NCBI GenBank assembly: GCA_013365365.1
Contig: JABVXU010000040.1
Location: 186,001 to 250,000 of the forward strand
Direction of reading: 5' to 3'
Origin: Cruorifilaria tuberocauda
Taxonomy: Eukaryota > Nematoda > Chromadorea > Rhabditida > Onchocercidae
DNA length: 64,000 nucleotides
The notes under the pieces were generated by a model, which saw nothing but the letters and a program-made list of their open reading frames with translations, was not told the origin of the DNA and did not search any database. Of the stretch, positions 9,543 to 20,778 are shown one piece after another (the stretch's first letter is position 1; every line of letters begins with the position of its first letter). Both the position numbers and the translations under genes were made by a program.

Positions 9543-10733
9543 GTGAAAGAAGAATCTTTATTAGTCAAGGCAGGAAGAAAATTTAATGATTACAGGGGTT
9601 CTATGAATCCTCCAGTTTATCATTCTTCTACTATATTATTTCCTACCTATATGGACTACCTAAATGCAGCAAACGGGAAGAGCATATATGATGTAATCAA
9701 CGATGGTGTATCAAGGGATTACAGTTACAGTAATGTTGGTACTCCAACTGTTCATTATCTTTCGAATGCACTCGCTGAAATTGAGGGTAGGGGTCAGGCA
9801 TTAGTCTATCCTTCTGGGTTATTTGTGCTTACCTTTGCTATTCTAACTTTTGCTGAGGCAGGTTCTCATATTCTGGTTCAAGATAATAGTTATCATCGAG
9901 TTAGGAGATTTGTTGAAAATGAGTTACCTAGAAGAGGTGTAAAAGTAACTTTTTATGATCCGAGACAGAATATAGCTAGTTTGATTCAGAGTAACACTTC
10001 ATTGATAATGATTGAAACTCCAGGTTCTATGACGTTTGAAATTTCAAATATAGAACATATAGTAGAGGTTGCTAAAGAGCATAAAATTGTAACTGTTTGT
10101 GATAATTCATGGGCTACTCCCTTATTATTTAAACCTCTCAATTATGGAATTGATGTTGCTCTATATGCAGTTACAAAGTATATATCTGGTCACTCAGATT
10201 TATTAATGGGTGCTGTTATTGCTGAAGGTGAAGTTTTTAAATTACTTTATGACAGCTATAAAAATTATGGAGTAACTGTTCAGTCTTATGACTGCTATCT
10301 TGCACACAGGGGACTTAGAACATTGCATACACGTATAAAAAGGCATCAAAGTACTGCAATGAAAGTAACAAAATGGCTGGAGGGGCACCCGAAAGTCAAA
10401 AAAGTTTTGTATCCAGCGCTTTCCTCTCATCCTCAGCACAAATTATGGAAAAGTTACTTCAAAGGAGCAAGTAGCGTATTCAGTATAGTACTAGATAGAG
10501 AGTATTCATGTAAAGAGCTCAGTTATATGGTTGATAACATGAAAGTTTTTAGTATTGGTGCTTCTTGGGGAGGGTGTGATAGTTTAGTGTTACCAATAGA
10601 TCGTAAATCTATGTCAAGGTCTGTAATGCACTTAGATTATGATGGTAGTTTTGTGCGAATATTCTGTGGTTTAGAGGATCCTGAAGATTTGATCTCTGAT
10701 TTAGATTCTGCACTAGCTAGGTTGCCTAGTTAG
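9543..10733 (+). CDS. metC: Cystathionine beta-lyase / Cys-Met metabolism PLP enzyme (MetC type)
   Basis: 396 residues beginning at a GTG at 9543, seven bases after the bolA-like gene. The fold-type I PLP architecture is clear: ALVYPSGLFVLTFAIL, the aspartate region VTVCDNSWATPLLF, and the Schiff-base lysine in YAVTKYISGHSDLLMG. The C-terminal domain contains SIGASWGGCDSLVLP, which favours MetC (cystathionine beta-lyase) over gamma-synthase. Full methionine biosynthesis is not expected in this lineage, so cysteine/cystathionine breakdown is a plausible role. Confidence 0.85.
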   Translation: MKEESLLVKAGRKFNDYRGSMNPPVYHSSTILFPTYMDYLNAANGKSIYDVINDGVSRDYSYSNVGTPTVHYLSNALAEIEGRGQALVYPSGLFVLTFAILTFAEAGSHILVQDNSYHRVRRFVENELPRRGVKVTFYDPRQNIASLIQSNTSLIMIETPGSMTFEISNIEHIVEVAKEHKIVTVCDNSWATPLLFKPLNYGIDVALYAVTKYISGHSDLLMGAVIAEGEVFKLLYDSYKNYGVTVQSYDCYLAHRGLRTLHTRIKRHQSTAMKVTKWLEGHPKVKKVLYPALSSHPQHKLWKSYFKGASSVFSIVLDREYSCKELSYMVDNMKVFSIGASWGGCDSLVLPIDRKSMSRSVMHLDYDGSFVRIFCGLEDPEDLISDLDSALARLPS

Positions 10734-10756
10734 CTCTTTAAAATACGAAGTAAAAT

Positions 10757-12154
10757 ATGAAGTTAAGAGAATTAGTATATGGTATTATTGATATTGCTTT
10801 TGATATTGAAATCAGAGGTGTTACATGTAACCCTAAGAAGATTAGAGAAGGCTATCTTTTTGTTTGTGTATCAAAGGGGTGTGAGAAATATGTAAGTAAC
10901 ACAAAAGTTTCAGCAATAATATCAAGTTATGTATGGTATAATGCTCAAATCTATATCTTTCACCCAAATCCTCTAAGTGTATACAGTAAAATAGTTAGTA
11001 GATTTTATCAGTTTAAGCATCCAAAATATGTTGCTGCTGTAACAGGTACAAATGGTAAGACTTCAGTAGTAGAATTTTGTCGCCAGATCTGGCAAAATGC
11101 TGACTATAATGCATCGTCTATTGGAACGCTTGGAACATGTATTAGTAATAAAAGGGAATTTGATTATAATAGTCTTACTACTCCAGATGCAAATGATTTC
11201 TACACATTATTGTGTGATATGAATAGTAAAAACGTAGAGCATTTAGTATTGGAAGCTTCAAGCCACGGAATTGATCAATATAGAATTCACGGACTTGATC
11301 TAACTGCTGCAGCTTTTACAAATTTCTCGCAAGACCATTTAGATTATCATCAAAATATTGGCGAATATTTTAATGCTAAGAAAAGGTTACTTTATGAAGT
11401 ACTTCAAGAGGAAAAAACAGTGATTTTAAATGCAAATATGGATGAGTATTATATATTGCTTGGAATAGCCAAAAAACGTAACAATAAAGTTATAACTTAT
11501 GGAGAAAAATATTCTGATATTACTTTAATAAAGCAAATACCAACACAAGATGGTCAATATCTGACAATTAGAATTGACGATAAAATTTATAACGAGTTTT
11601 TCCCGGTTTTGGGGCAATTTCAAGCATATAATTTGATGTGTGCAATTGGTATCGCCATCTCTTCTGGGTTAAACTACGAAAGAATATACATAGATAAGCT
11701 TATCTCTCCACTTGGGAGAATGGAAAGGGCAAGCCAATTTGCATTTGTGGATTATGCACATACTCCAAGTGCGCTTAAGCAAGCGCTGTTATCTTTAAAA
11801 TGGCACTTCAGCAAAGAAATAACTTTAGTTTTTGGTTGTGGTGGCAATCGCGACAAGACAAAACGTGCAGAAATGGGTAAAATAGCACAAATATACGCAG
11901 AGAAAGTTATAGTTACAAATGATAATCCGCGTAACGAAGATCCTGCAGAGATTCGTCATGATATTTTGCTACATTGCCCTGATGCACTAGAAATAGAAGA
12001 TAGGAAAGAGGCTATAAAAAAAGGCATAGATATCTCGCATAGCAAAGATATGGTTCTGCTAGTCGCTGGAAAAGGACACGAAAAATCTCAAGTCATGAGT
12101 AGCCAAACTCTTGAATTCAGTGATATTGATTTTATTAAAAACTACACTTTTTAA
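10757..12154 (+). CDS. murE: UDP-N-acetylmuramoyl-tripeptide synthetase MurE
   Basis: 465 residues, slightly shorter than the usual 480-500 because the first domain is compact. The Mur-ligase P-loop GTNGKTS lies near residue 97, followed by TTPDANDFY, EASSHGIDQYR, FTNFSQDHLDYH and FVDYAHTPSAL. The C-terminal motif DNPRNEDP carries the DNPR signature for meso-diaminopimelate addition. The enzyme acts in the cytosolic route to lipid II. It pairs functionally with dapB at 24.7 kb, which makes the DAP precursor. Wolbachia keeps lipid II synthesis despite lacking a normal wall (established knowledge). Confidence 0.95.
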   Translation: MKLRELVYGIIDIAFDIEIRGVTCNPKKIREGYLFVCVSKGCEKYVSNTKVSAIISSYVWYNAQIYIFHPNPLSVYSKIVSRFYQFKHPKYVAAVTGTNGKTSVVEFCRQIWQNADYNASSIGTLGTCISNKREFDYNSLTTPDANDFYTLLCDMNSKNVEHLVLEASSHGIDQYRIHGLDLTAAAFTNFSQDHLDYHQNIGEYFNAKKRLLYEVLQEEKTVILNANMDEYYILLGIAKKRNNKVITYGEKYSDITLIKQIPTQDGQYLTIRIDDKIYNEFFPVLGQFQAYNLMCAIGIAISSGLNYERIYIDKLISPLGRMERASQFAFVDYAHTPSALKQALLSLKWHFSKEITLVFGCGGNRDKTKRAEMGKIAQIYAEKVIVTNDNPRNEDPAEIRHDILLHCPDALEIEDRKEAIKKGIDISHSKDMVLLVAGKGHEKSQVMSSQTLEFSDIDFIKNYTF

Positions 12155-12320
12155 CATAATGATTTTTGCAACAGAGTTACCTCTTAAACTTACTCATAAA
12201 TTTTAGTGACTTCAGTATTACATACAATAATAAAAAGTCAGTCTTCCATCAGGTTATAGCTTTACTAAATTTAAAAAAGCAGCCACAATGTAATAAATAA
12301 ATGTTTAAAAATTAAATTTA

Positions 12321-13592
12321 GTGCACAATCAGCAAACAAAGGTGTTGTTGGCAACAATACTTTGCAGGATTACAATATGGTATGACCATATGCTCTTTAT
12401 TGAGCTAGTTAATATAATTAGTAGAGAATTCTGTTCTGCAAATGACGTTTACTACAACATACTTCAATTATTTGGAATTGCTGGGTTAGGTGCAATGGTA
12501 AGGCCGCTTGGTGCATCTGTGTTTGGTCATATTGGTGATAGATACGGGAGGAGAGTAGCGTTAATGATTGCTATTTTGTTAGTATCGATTCCATCTAGCC
12601 TTGTTGCTTTTATTCCAAGTTATAGTAAAATAGGTATTGCTTCCACTATATTGCTTCTTTTAATTCATGTAACACAAGGGATTGCTCTAGGAGCTGAACA
12701 AGGAGGAAGTTCTGTTTACCTAATAGAGCACTTACCTAATAAGAAAAAGCTAGGAGTATTCTGTGGAATAATAAGTTTAGGTCGCTCTATTGGTGTCCTG
12801 CTTTCTGTAGTAATAGTAATTATCTGCAAGAAGAATACTGATTTTAATACTTGGGGCTGGAGATTACCATTCACTTTTTCAGCTGTGTTAGGCTTAATTA
12901 GTACATATAGCATATATATGCTTGGAGAAACTCTAGCGTACGAAAAGAACCAAAAGCAAAAAAAATTACCAAATTTACCAATAATAGAGCTTATAAAGCA
13001 CTACAAGAGAGCTCTTATACTTGCTATTTTAATATCTGTGCCAGTTAATGTTACTGTTGGATTTACCATATTTCTCCGTACTCTTGTAAAAGAGACAATA
13101 TTATTTAAGATGTACGTAACAACATACATCAATGAGATTATGTTAGTTGTAACTAGTATGCTGATACCTATATTTGCAATAGCACTTGGAATGTTAGCTG
13201 ATAAAATAGGTAAAGAGCGCACTGCGATCTTATTCACAGTGATTACGATAGTAATATGTTGCCCTATGCTATCTATTGCATGCCACTATGAAAGCTATCT
13301 TATAATTATGCTTAGTATAATGGTTCTTTCTGTAATAGAAAAGGGTATGAATCCTATAGGAATAGTTGCATCTGAGCTTTTCCCGACCAATGTAAGATTT
13401 AGTGGAGTGAGTTTATCACGCAACATCTCTTTTGCTTTTCATGGTGGGTTTACTCCTATGATATGCACTTGGTTCACTATAACATTTCCTAAAATAAATT
13501 TTGCAGCAGGGCTTTATATAGTTTTTTGCTTGTCAGTTAGTTTAGTAGCAATGTTACAAATAAAACCACAAGATAAAAGATATGGCTGGTAA
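12321..13592 (+). CDS. MFS transporter, metabolite:H+ symporter (ProP-like) family
   Basis: 423 residues with about twelve hydrophobic segments, starting at a GTG at 12321. The cytoplasmic loop between helices 2 and 3 reads FGHIGDRYGRRVALMIA, and the segment ahead of it (GAMVRPLGASVFG) is the hallmark of the metabolite:H+ symporter subfamily that includes ProP. A second loop has LGMLADKIGKER. Such carriers import proline, betaine or organic acids with protons, and Rickettsiales carry several paralogues; the substrate cannot be read from the sequence. Confidence 0.85.
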   Translation: MHNQQTKVLLATILCRITIWYDHMLFIELVNIISREFCSANDVYYNILQLFGIAGLGAMVRPLGASVFGHIGDRYGRRVALMIAILLVSIPSSLVAFIPSYSKIGIASTILLLLIHVTQGIALGAEQGGSSVYLIEHLPNKKKLGVFCGIISLGRSIGVLLSVVIVIICKKNTDFNTWGWRLPFTFSAVLGLISTYSIYMLGETLAYEKNQKQKKLPNLPIIELIKHYKRALILAILISVPVNVTVGFTIFLRTLVKETILFKMYVTTYINEIMLVVTSMLIPIFAIALGMLADKIGKERTAILFTVITIVICCPMLSIACHYESYLIIMLSIMVLSVIEKGMNPIGIVASELFPTNVRFSGVSLSRNISFAFHGGFTPMICTWFTITFPKINFAAGLYIVFCLSVSLVAMLQIKPQDKRYGW

Positions 13593-13949
13593 GAATTTTG
13601 ATATGGATTATATGTTAAGTTAACTCAAAGTTGCAATCATGGCGTACAATTAAGTCTTTTTAGAAGGATTATATTATTAATATTTTGAAATTGTTTTAAT
13701 GTGGATTTTTAAAATTTCTCAATCGCAAATTGGACTGATATTCATAAAAACCGTTTGGTATTTGGGAAAATTAAGCTTATCTTTATTCGTTTTTTGAACG
13801 ATATTTTTTAATATGCAGTCTATTATACTAGAAATAGGGGCTTGTCATTAATGGGGATGGTATAGCTAATAAAAATGGCTTCCTTAGACAGTTGATATTT
13901 ACTATATTGTGTTGTAATAATATAGAAATTTAATAACTATAGTCCAAAA
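13593..13949. other. Spacer between convergent MFS and tadA genes, no gene seen
   Basis: 357 bp between genes whose 3' ends face each other. No frame of coding quality is visible and no clear shared terminator hairpin was found. Confidence 0.5.
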
Positions 13950-14384
13950 CTAAGTTCTTAGCTTTTCAAAAAAATCCTTTAATAGAAGGGAGCATTCTGC
14001 TTCTAATATTCCACCATAAATTTCAGGTACATACCTGCAAAACTGAAATATTTTAGCACCATTTTCAATCCCTCCACCTTTTGGGTTATAGGCTCCAAAG
14101 TATACTCTTCTAATTCTTGCAAATGAAATGGCTTGAGCACACATTGGACATGGCTCTAATGTCACATACATGTCTACATCACAAAGTACCGGTGTTGAAA
14201 GCAGTTTACATGCTTGTCTTATTACTAATATCTCTGCATGTGCAGTTGGGTCATTGTATATATTGTGCGCAAAAGAAACAATATTACTGCCATTGACTAT
14301 TACAGCCCCTATGGGGACTTCATCATTCTTTTGAGCAAGTTTTGCTTGTTCTATGGCAAGCTCCATATATTGATATTTAAACAC
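13950..14384 (-). CDS. tadA: tRNA-specific adenosine deaminase
   Basis: 144 residues. The zinc/catalytic motif THAEI-type sequence PTAHAEILVIRQ (His49, Glu51) and PCPMC (Cys79, Cys82) define the cytidine-deaminase fold. TadA converts the wobble adenosine of tRNA-Arg(ACG) to inosine, an essential step in most bacteria. It lies 8 bp downstream of pyrG on the same strand, so it is likely in the secG-pyrG-tadA transcript. Confidence 0.93.
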   Translation of the reverse strand: MFKYQYMELAIEQAKLAQKNDEVPIGAVIVNGSNIVSFAHNIYNDPTAHAEILVIRQACKLLSTPVLCDVDMYVTLEPCPMCAQAISFARIRRVYFGAYNPKGGGIENGAKIFQFCRYVPEIYGGILEAECSLLLKDFFEKLRT

Positions 14385-14392
14385 TTTTTCTG

Positions 14393-16012
14393 TTAATTCC
14401 TCTCTTTTTTAATCTTATTAACTGCTGCCTTAATAAAGGACACAAAAAGAGGGTGAGGAGAAAACGGTTTTGATTGAAATTCTGGGTGAAATTGCACACC
14501 AGTAAACCATGGATGACTTTCTAATATTACTGCTTCTATACATGTTCCATCTTCTGACATACAGCTGCATATTAGTCCATTTTTTTCCAAATTGTCTTTG
14601 TAGTCTAAATTGATTGCATATCTGTGCCTATGTCTTTCCGAGATGATAGTGTTCCCATATACATCTGCCATTTTGGAATTTGGTGTTATATTACATATGT
14701 GTGCTCCAAGTCTCATAGTCCCGCCGATATTAACATTCTTATTTCCAGCTAGCTTGATAATTGGGTGCTTGCATGCATAAAATTCTTCAGAGTGAACATC
14801 TTCAAGCTTAATAACATTGCGGGCAAATTCAATAACTGCAAGTTGCATACCAAGACATATTCCAAAAAATGGGATATTATGAACACGAGCATAACTTATT
14901 GCTGATATTTTACCTTCTACTCCATCATCACCAAATCCTCCCGGTACAAGAATTGAATGTGAGTTTTTTAGTTTCTCTCTCATAAATTTTTCATCGATAT
15001 ATTTTTTACTTTTCTCTCTTGAGTTAACCCAATTTATCCTTACTTTAACTTTGTTGCTAATTGCTCCATGATTTAATGCTTCAATTAGTGATTTATATGC
15101 ATCAGGAAATTCAGTGTATTTCCCTACTATGGATACAGTGACTTCCTGCATTGAATTTCTTATAGAGAACACTATTTGGTTCCATTCGATTAAACTTGGT
15201 TGTGGTTTACTTAGATGAAAATGTTTCAGTATTTGTATACCAAGTCCACATCTATTATATAGAACTGGTAACTCGTATATATGATTCACATCAGGAGCAG
15301 ATATTACGTTAGATAGAGAGACATTACAAAGGTTAGCTATCTTTCTTTTTTGGTTATCTGAAGTTTCCTTCTCACTACGACATAATATAATATCTGGCTG
15401 CAACCCTGCAAAATTTAACTCTCGAACTGAATGCTGTGTTGGTTTTGTCTTTAATTCTTGTGCTGCAGTTAGGTATGGAACTAGGGTTAGATGGATAAGA
15501 ATGACTCTTTGTTTTCCTAATTTATAGCTGATTTGACGTATTGCTTCTAAAAAAGGTTGACTCTCAATGTCACCTACAGTTCCACCTATTTCACATATTA
15601 AAAAATCTAAACCTTCAGTGCAATTAAAAATAAATGATTTAATTAAATCTATTACATGAGGAATGACTTGCACAGTCTTGCCTAAATAATCACCACGTCT
15701 CTCTTTCTTAAGTAACTCGTGATACACTTTACCAGTTGTTATATTATCGTCTTTGGTTGCTTTTATCCCAGTAAAACGTTCATAATGTCCAAGATCTAAA
15801 TCAGTTTCGGTACCATCTTCTGTAACAAATACCTCTCCATGCTGAGTTGGACTTATTGTTCCAGGATCAATATTCAAGTATGGGTCAAGCTTTCTAATTC
15901 GTACCTTAAAATCATAAGCTTGAAGAAGCGTACCAAGACTTGAAGCAACTAAACCCTTGCCGAGTGACGAGACAACTCCACCTGTTACAAAAATAAACTT
16001 TGCTTCTTTCAT
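14393..16012 (-). CDS. pyrG: CTP synthase
   Basis: 539 residues, full length. The N-terminal synthetase domain starts with [20 protein letters not shown]. The C-terminal class I glutamine amidotransferase domain has the oxyanion/nucleophile motif [15 protein letters not shown] and the His-Glu end HPEFQSKP. It makes CTP from UTP, ATP and glutamine. Its start codon overlaps the secG stop by one base. All catalytic elements look intact. Confidence 0.97.
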   Translation of the reverse strand: MKEAKFIFVTGGVVSSLGKGLVASSLGTLLQAYDFKVRIRKLDPYLNIDPGTISPTQHGEVFVTEDGTETDLDLGHYERFTGIKATKDDNITTGKVYHELLKKERRGDYLGKTVQVIPHVIDLIKSFIFNCTEGLDFLICEIGGTVGDIESQPFLEAIRQISYKLGKQRVILIHLTLVPYLTAAQELKTKPTQHSVRELNFAGLQPDIILCRSEKETSDNQKRKIANLCNVSLSNVISAPDVNHIYELPVLYNRCGLGIQILKHFHLSKPQPSLIEWNQIVFSIRNSMQEVTVSIVGKYTEFPDAYKSLIEALNHGAISNKVKVRINWVNSREKSKKYIDEKFMREKLKNSHSILVPGGFGDDGVEGKISAISYARVHNIPFFGICLGMQLAVIEFARNVIKLEDVHSEEFYACKHPIIKLAGNKNVNIGGTMRLGAHICNITPNSKMADVYGNTIISERHRHRYAINLDYKDNLEKNGLICSCMSEDGTCIEAVILESHPWFTGVQFHPEFQSKPFSPHPLFVSFIKAAVNKIKKERN

Positions 16013-16332
16013 TAATCTTCAAAAGGAACAGAAGTAAATTCATTTTCTTGTTTCTTTTCCGATATAATTTTCCCCACAATTGATTTTTTATGTATACTTT
16101 TTGAGTATAGTCCTGATAATAATAGTGTGTTTGCTATAAACAGTCCAACAACTGTAGCTGTTATTTTACTAGGAAGATTTGTGTGATGTTTTACTGTGAT
16201 CATCGAATTAAGGCTCTGTTGTGAACTGTTAAAACCACTTAGTGAGCTACTTCCAGGTGGACGTGAGATAACTAGGATTACTAAAATGGTAACTAGTATT
16301 ATTTGTAGTATACTTAACAGTGTTAATGACAT
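16012..16332 (-). CDS. secG: Protein translocase subunit SecG
   Basis: 106 residues with two hydrophobic helices, one at about 6-23 ([19 protein letters not shown]) and one at about 55-75, separated by a Ser/Gly-rich loop. That is the SecG layout, and secG-pyrG adjacency is common in Alphaproteobacteria. SecG associates with SecYE in the inner-membrane export channel. Its charged tail is divergent, so the name rests on topology, the loop [10 protein letters not shown] and the neighbour. Confidence 0.8.
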   Translation of the reverse strand: MSLTLLSILQIILVTILVILVISRPPGSSSLSGFNSSQQSLNSMITVKHHTNLPSKITATVVGLFIANTLLLSGLYSKSIHKKSIVGKIISEKKQENEFTSVPFED

Positions 16333-17349
16333 TATAGTTAAGGGTAAAGTTAAATTTTAAAGGTGTAAAGTGCATAAGTCAAGTTTTTATCAATATTTAA
16401 AAATCAAAAGAATTCTTTGATTATTTCATATAATGGTCTAATCTCTTAATTTAAGGAGATACAAAGATATCCTATTAATAGTGAAAAACTATATGAAAAG
16501 TGATAGAAAGACTCCTAAAGAGGAAAGCATCCTAAAATAATGGACAATTATTCTTTATTATGAGGTCTTAAGTATATCCTTATTGATATATACTGAAGTT
16601 GATATTAACCCAAGTAGCAAAGAGCCTTATGAGAATTTTGATAGTTTAAATAGAACTTTTAATGTTATTTTTGAAGCTATCCAAATATGGTAATAAAATT
16701 AATAATACATCTATACTACCATTTTTCTATAGGAATAAAATAAGTCTTCGATTATTTTGTAGGTCATTAGAACAAGAAGTATGCCTATAATCTGTAACTA
16801 TGGAATTTCCTTGGTTATTCAAAGATAAATATAGAAAGTCTCAGCAAAAAATTTTTGTACCTTGCATATTAGTAAACTGCTATGTGTCAAGGAAATCATG
16901 AACGCTCTTTTAATTATTCAAATCTTTACAATATCATCTCCAAGATGTCCAAGTGTAGTTCATTACCACTGAATAGAAATATATCTTTCATCAGTTAAAT
17001 ATGGTAGGAGTTCATATAAAGTGTATTGATGACATTGTTGCAGTTTTAATAGCTATTTTTCATAGAGATAGATTGCTATAAGGCATTTTAGCTTAAGAAG
17101 ATCATCATATACATAACTAATACTATAAAAATACGTTAGCAAAAAGGATCATGAGTTTACTAGCAGGTGTTATGTTGATTTGCATTGATAAGTAGCATTT
17201 CTGTGGCTAATACAACTAGTATTACGGAAAAAAATATATGACAAATTAAAATGTATTATATAAACCTACCTCTTGATTAATTTCAACTTAGTGCCTACCT
17301 AAAAAAGGTATATGTATCAATTAGCAAATGGCATATATTTCAAGTTTCA
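16333..17349. other. 1.0 kb spacer between secG and the AddA-like gene, no gene seen
   Basis: AT-rich sequence with stops in all six frames at short intervals. I see no intact gene or RNA. It probably holds the secG promoter and decayed sequence. Confidence 0.5.
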
Positions 17350-20300
17350 TTAAAAGTCAGATTGCATTGTTAAATCTTCTACCCAAATAACCACACACTC
17401 TACATCCTTATTCGGATATATCTCTTGTACTAGAGTCTTATACGTCAACATCTGTTTTTTTATTTCATTCAATGAAAAAGCAGAAATATTACGGTGTAAT
17501 TTGTAATCAATTATGATTGCTTTATTTTGCGTTATGCATAACCGATCCAATCGTACTAGTACTGCTTTACCATCAACCATCCCACTTAATGGAATTTCTG
17601 ATTTACCTTCTAAATCAAATAAGTAATCATATTTTTCATTGAAAGCTAGTATTTTTTTATAAATCTCATCTTTCCCATCTCTAGTGTTTATATGATCAAG
17701 GTATTTTTTAATCCAATCCTTTCTTCTATCTTTTTCTATCTTAGGCATATACTGTAATATACTGTGGATTATCAAGCCTCTTGTATATCCATCTGACATT
17801 CCTTGCATTTTTTTTTCACTTAATAAAGTAGAAGAAGTTAGAATTGATGCTTCTTCTTCCATAGACTTTTGTAGGTGGTCATGGAATAGAGAATAGAAAT
17901 GGAAAGTTGATATTGGTTCTTCTTCTTTCTTTCTAGGTTCTTGAAGTAATGTTGCTGTGTTTTGTGGAGGCAAAACTACTGGACCATTCAGACAATCGAG
18001 TTTTTTATAAATATGAGGGTAGTTTGCATTTATGCATAAGACTTCAACTTCTTCTTTAAATATAGGATATAGCCAGCCTTGTTTCTTCTCATATAGTTCT
18101 TGGTCCTTGGTAATTAAATCGTACCAGGAACCTTTTTGTACTGGTTCTTTGCCTAAAATATATAATTCATCCTCAGCACGTGTTAGTGCTACATATAGCA
18201 AACGCAAATATTCATTATAGTTCTCTAGTTTCTTTTTTTTCTTCACTTGATCACAATAAGGATTGGCATTCTTTCCACACCAAAATGGTACTTCCATTTC
18301 ATCAAAAACAATGTCTTCATTGTTTCTCGGTACTGTATTAGTATCGACTAGAAACACTATAGGTGCTTGCAGACCTTTTGACTTGTGGATTGTCATTATT
18401 CTCACAGCATTTCGTTTTGGTTGCATATCATTTCTAATTTCTGGGTTATTTTCCTTAATCCACTGGATAAATGCTTGGAGAGATGATTCTTCAAACTGCA
18501 ATACGAGGTTTATGAATTCATCCATAACTTCAAAGTACTCAAAACCAAATCTTGCAGAAAATTTCTTTTTACTTGTGTAGATTACATGTATGAACAATGT
18601 AAGTGGTGATTCTGTACGAGATAAATCAATGAGATAGTTTAATTCATTAAAAACAGCAAAAGAGTAATTTTGGAGTTTTTCCCATAGTGAATGTTCTTTG
18701 CGGTTATATGCAATGTTAAATAAATCATCTTCGCTAAAGTTAAATAGCGGTGATTTTAGAACGTTTGCAAGTGCTAAGTCATTTGTAGGAAGAAGCAAAA
18801 ACTCAGCCAAAGCTATTAGATCTTGTACAACTATATAGTCCATAATCCTAAAGCAGTCTCGTCCTACAACTGACACGTTTACTTTTCTAAGCTCACTTAT
18901 TGTGTAATCGATTAACATATTTCTCTGCCGCATCAAAATTATAATATCCTTTGGTTCTATGTTGCGATCTTTAGTAACTAAGATCCGTCCTTCACTCAAC
19001 CAGCCATGGATTCTATGAGCTATCGCTTGAGCAAGCAATCTGTCTGATATCATATAGTCTCTTTTATCTGTTAGATGGATTTGTAAGGCTTTCTGATCTT
19101 TTTTATTGCACTTTGGTAATAAAGGCCAAATTTCAATGTATCCTTGATCGTTTTCTCTATGTGGGATATGTCTTATTTCATTCCTAGTGAGGGATATCTC
19201 CTCACGAAAGTTGTTAAATATTCTATCTGCAAATGCTAGAATCTCTGGAGCCGAGCGAAATGATTTTTCTAATTGGCATGATATCAAGCCTCTGTTGCCA
19301 ATTTTTGAATGAAAATATTGTTGCATGTGCTTGAAAAGATGTGGACTTGCCCCTTGAAACCTGTAAATGGATTGTTTTATGTCGCCAACAACAAACAAGG
19401 TGCGTTTTTTCTCACCACTGGTAAAGGATTCATCACAGAGATTTATTACAATTTTCCATTGACTAATATTATTGTCTTGTGCTTCATCGATGAGAATATG
19501 ATCTATTTCTTGATTTAAGTTGAACAATGCAAGATCTTTATATTCTGGATTACTTAGAAGATTTATTGCTAAATCAATTATATCATTGTAATCAAGTAAT
19601 GCATTTTTTGATTTCTCACTGTTATATAGATCAATATATACTTTGAATATGTTAAATAAGTTGCTAGTCCTCTTGAATACCTTGTAAGAGTTAATATCTT
19701 TTATACAAGTTGATAATATATTTTGAGTATTCTCCACTATCAATTCTGCATCTCTAAATTTCTCTGATGTGCTCTTTGTTATTAGAGATGATACACTTTT
19801 TCTTTCATATGATTTTAATTTCAAAAATACCTTAGCTAAGTCTTCTATTTTTATTTTTTCCCAGCGTGTTAATATGAAGTCTGTGCTTTTTTTCTTAATT
19901 GCAGTGTTAGCGGCAGGTAATTTTGTGCCTTTACACCAATTAGAAAGGATTGCACTGTAACTTTGGTCTTTTTTACTGCCTTTGCTTAATATTGTGACTA
20001 ACCTTTCTACATTCTTAGTTATTTCATTCTCTAAATCATGAACTTCATCCAGCATGCTTAATTTCTCTTTGATGTATCCTAAATCGGTTACTGGTAAAGG
20101 TCTTTTTACACATAGAGTGTAAAGCAAGTTACTTAGTTTATTTTCATCAATTTCTGTTGCAATAGAGTTTATGCTATCTTGCAAATCCTTATTATGAAGT
20201 ATTTTTTTAAATACTATGGAATGTAATTCTTTGCACTCACTTAACATATAATTTGGAGCAATACCAGCCTCTATAGGAGAGCTAGAAATCAATTTATAGC

Positions 20301-20694
20301 AGAAAGCATGTATGGTCTGTATATTTAAGCCTAGATTTTCCAATTCAGAAAAAAGCTTTCTTGCTTGAGCTATATAATGATCAAGTACTTCATTTTTTTT
20401 AGACCTTGGTGTTGAGTGCTTCGGTAACACTGAGGAGTAAGATAAAGAAAGACCTAATTGCTCCAAAGATGCAATTAACTCGCTATTCGAGCATATTGCC
20501 CACTTACTTAGTATGTTATGAATTCGATTTTCCATTTCGTTTGCTGCAGCATTAGTAAGTGTTAAGCAGAGAATATTTTTCTTGTTTTCTAATAAAAGTC
20601 TTAGTACTCTATCTATTAAGATTTTTGTTTTTCCTGTGCCAGCAGATGCATTTACCCATACAGAAAAATCAGGATTTGTTATTTTTAATTTCAT
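17350..20694 (-). CDS. addA: AddA-like UvrD/RecB-family helicase-nuclease
   Basis: 1114 residues, the size of alphaproteobacterial AddA. Walker A is NASAGTGKTK (residues 15-24), the DEAD-type Walker B is ILIDEAQDNN, and SF1 motif IV/V elements include KQSIYRFQGASP, TIHKSKGLQAPIVF and LLYVALTRAEDELYI. The C-terminus has the PD-(D/E)XK nuclease end LVRLDRLCI ... AIIIDYK. With AddB the family resects double-strand breaks and loads RecA. addB is not in the window, so whether it is an AddAB complex or a lone helicase cannot be told here. The frame is intact over 3.3 kb. Confidence 0.9.
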   Translation of the reverse strand: MKLKITNPDFSVWVNASAGTGKTKILIDRVLRLLLENKKNILCLTLTNAAANEMENRIHNILSKWAICSNSELIASLEQLGLSLSYSSVLPKHSTPRSKKNEVLDHYIAQARKLFSELENLGLNIQTIHAFCYKLISSSPIEAGIAPNYMLSECKELHSIVFKKILHNKDLQDSINSIATEIDENKLSNLLYTLCVKRPLPVTDLGYIKEKLSMLDEVHDLENEITKNVERLVTILSKGSKKDQSYSAILSNWCKGTKLPAANTAIKKKSTDFILTRWEKIKIEDLAKVFLKLKSYERKSVSSLITKSTSEKFRDAELIVENTQNILSTCIKDINSYKVFKRTSNLFNIFKVYIDLYNSEKSKNALLDYNDIIDLAINLLSNPEYKDLALFNLNQEIDHILIDEAQDNNISQWKIVINLCDESFTSGEKKRTLFVVGDIKQSIYRFQGASPHLFKHMQQYFHSKIGNRGLISCQLEKSFRSAPEILAFADRIFNNFREEISLTRNEIRHIPHRENDQGYIEIWPLLPKCNKKDQKALQIHLTDKRDYMISDRLLAQAIAHRIHGWLSEGRILVTKDRNIEPKDIIILMRQRNMLIDYTISELRKVNVSVVGRDCFRIMDYIVVQDLIALAEFLLLPTNDLALANVLKSPLFNFSEDDLFNIAYNRKEHSLWEKLQNYSFAVFNELNYLIDLSRTESPLTLFIHVIYTSKKKFSARFGFEYFEVMDEFINLVLQFEESSLQAFIQWIKENNPEIRNDMQPKRNAVRIMTIHKSKGLQAPIVFLVDTNTVPRNNEDIVFDEMEVPFWCGKNANPYCDQVKKKKKLENYNEYLRLLYVALTRAEDELYILGKEPVQKGSWYDLITKDQELYEKKQGWLYPIFKEEVEVLCINANYPHIYKKLDCLNGPVVLPPQNTATLLQEPRKKEEEPISTFHFYSLFHDHLQKSMEEEASILTSSTLLSEKKMQGMSDGYTRGLIIHSILQYMPKIEKDRRKDWIKKYLDHINTRDGKDEIYKKILAFNEKYDYLFDLEGKSEIPLSGMVDGKAVLVRLDRLCITQNKAIIIDYKLHRNISAFSLNEIKKQMLTYKTLVQEIYPNKDVECVVIWVEDLTMQSDF

Positions 20695-20778
20695 CAGAAG
20701 TGAAGGAATTATATAAAATTTTGACTAAAATGGCATTGTAAAATATACTGTAAAAGTAGTGTTAGTGAAGATATATAA

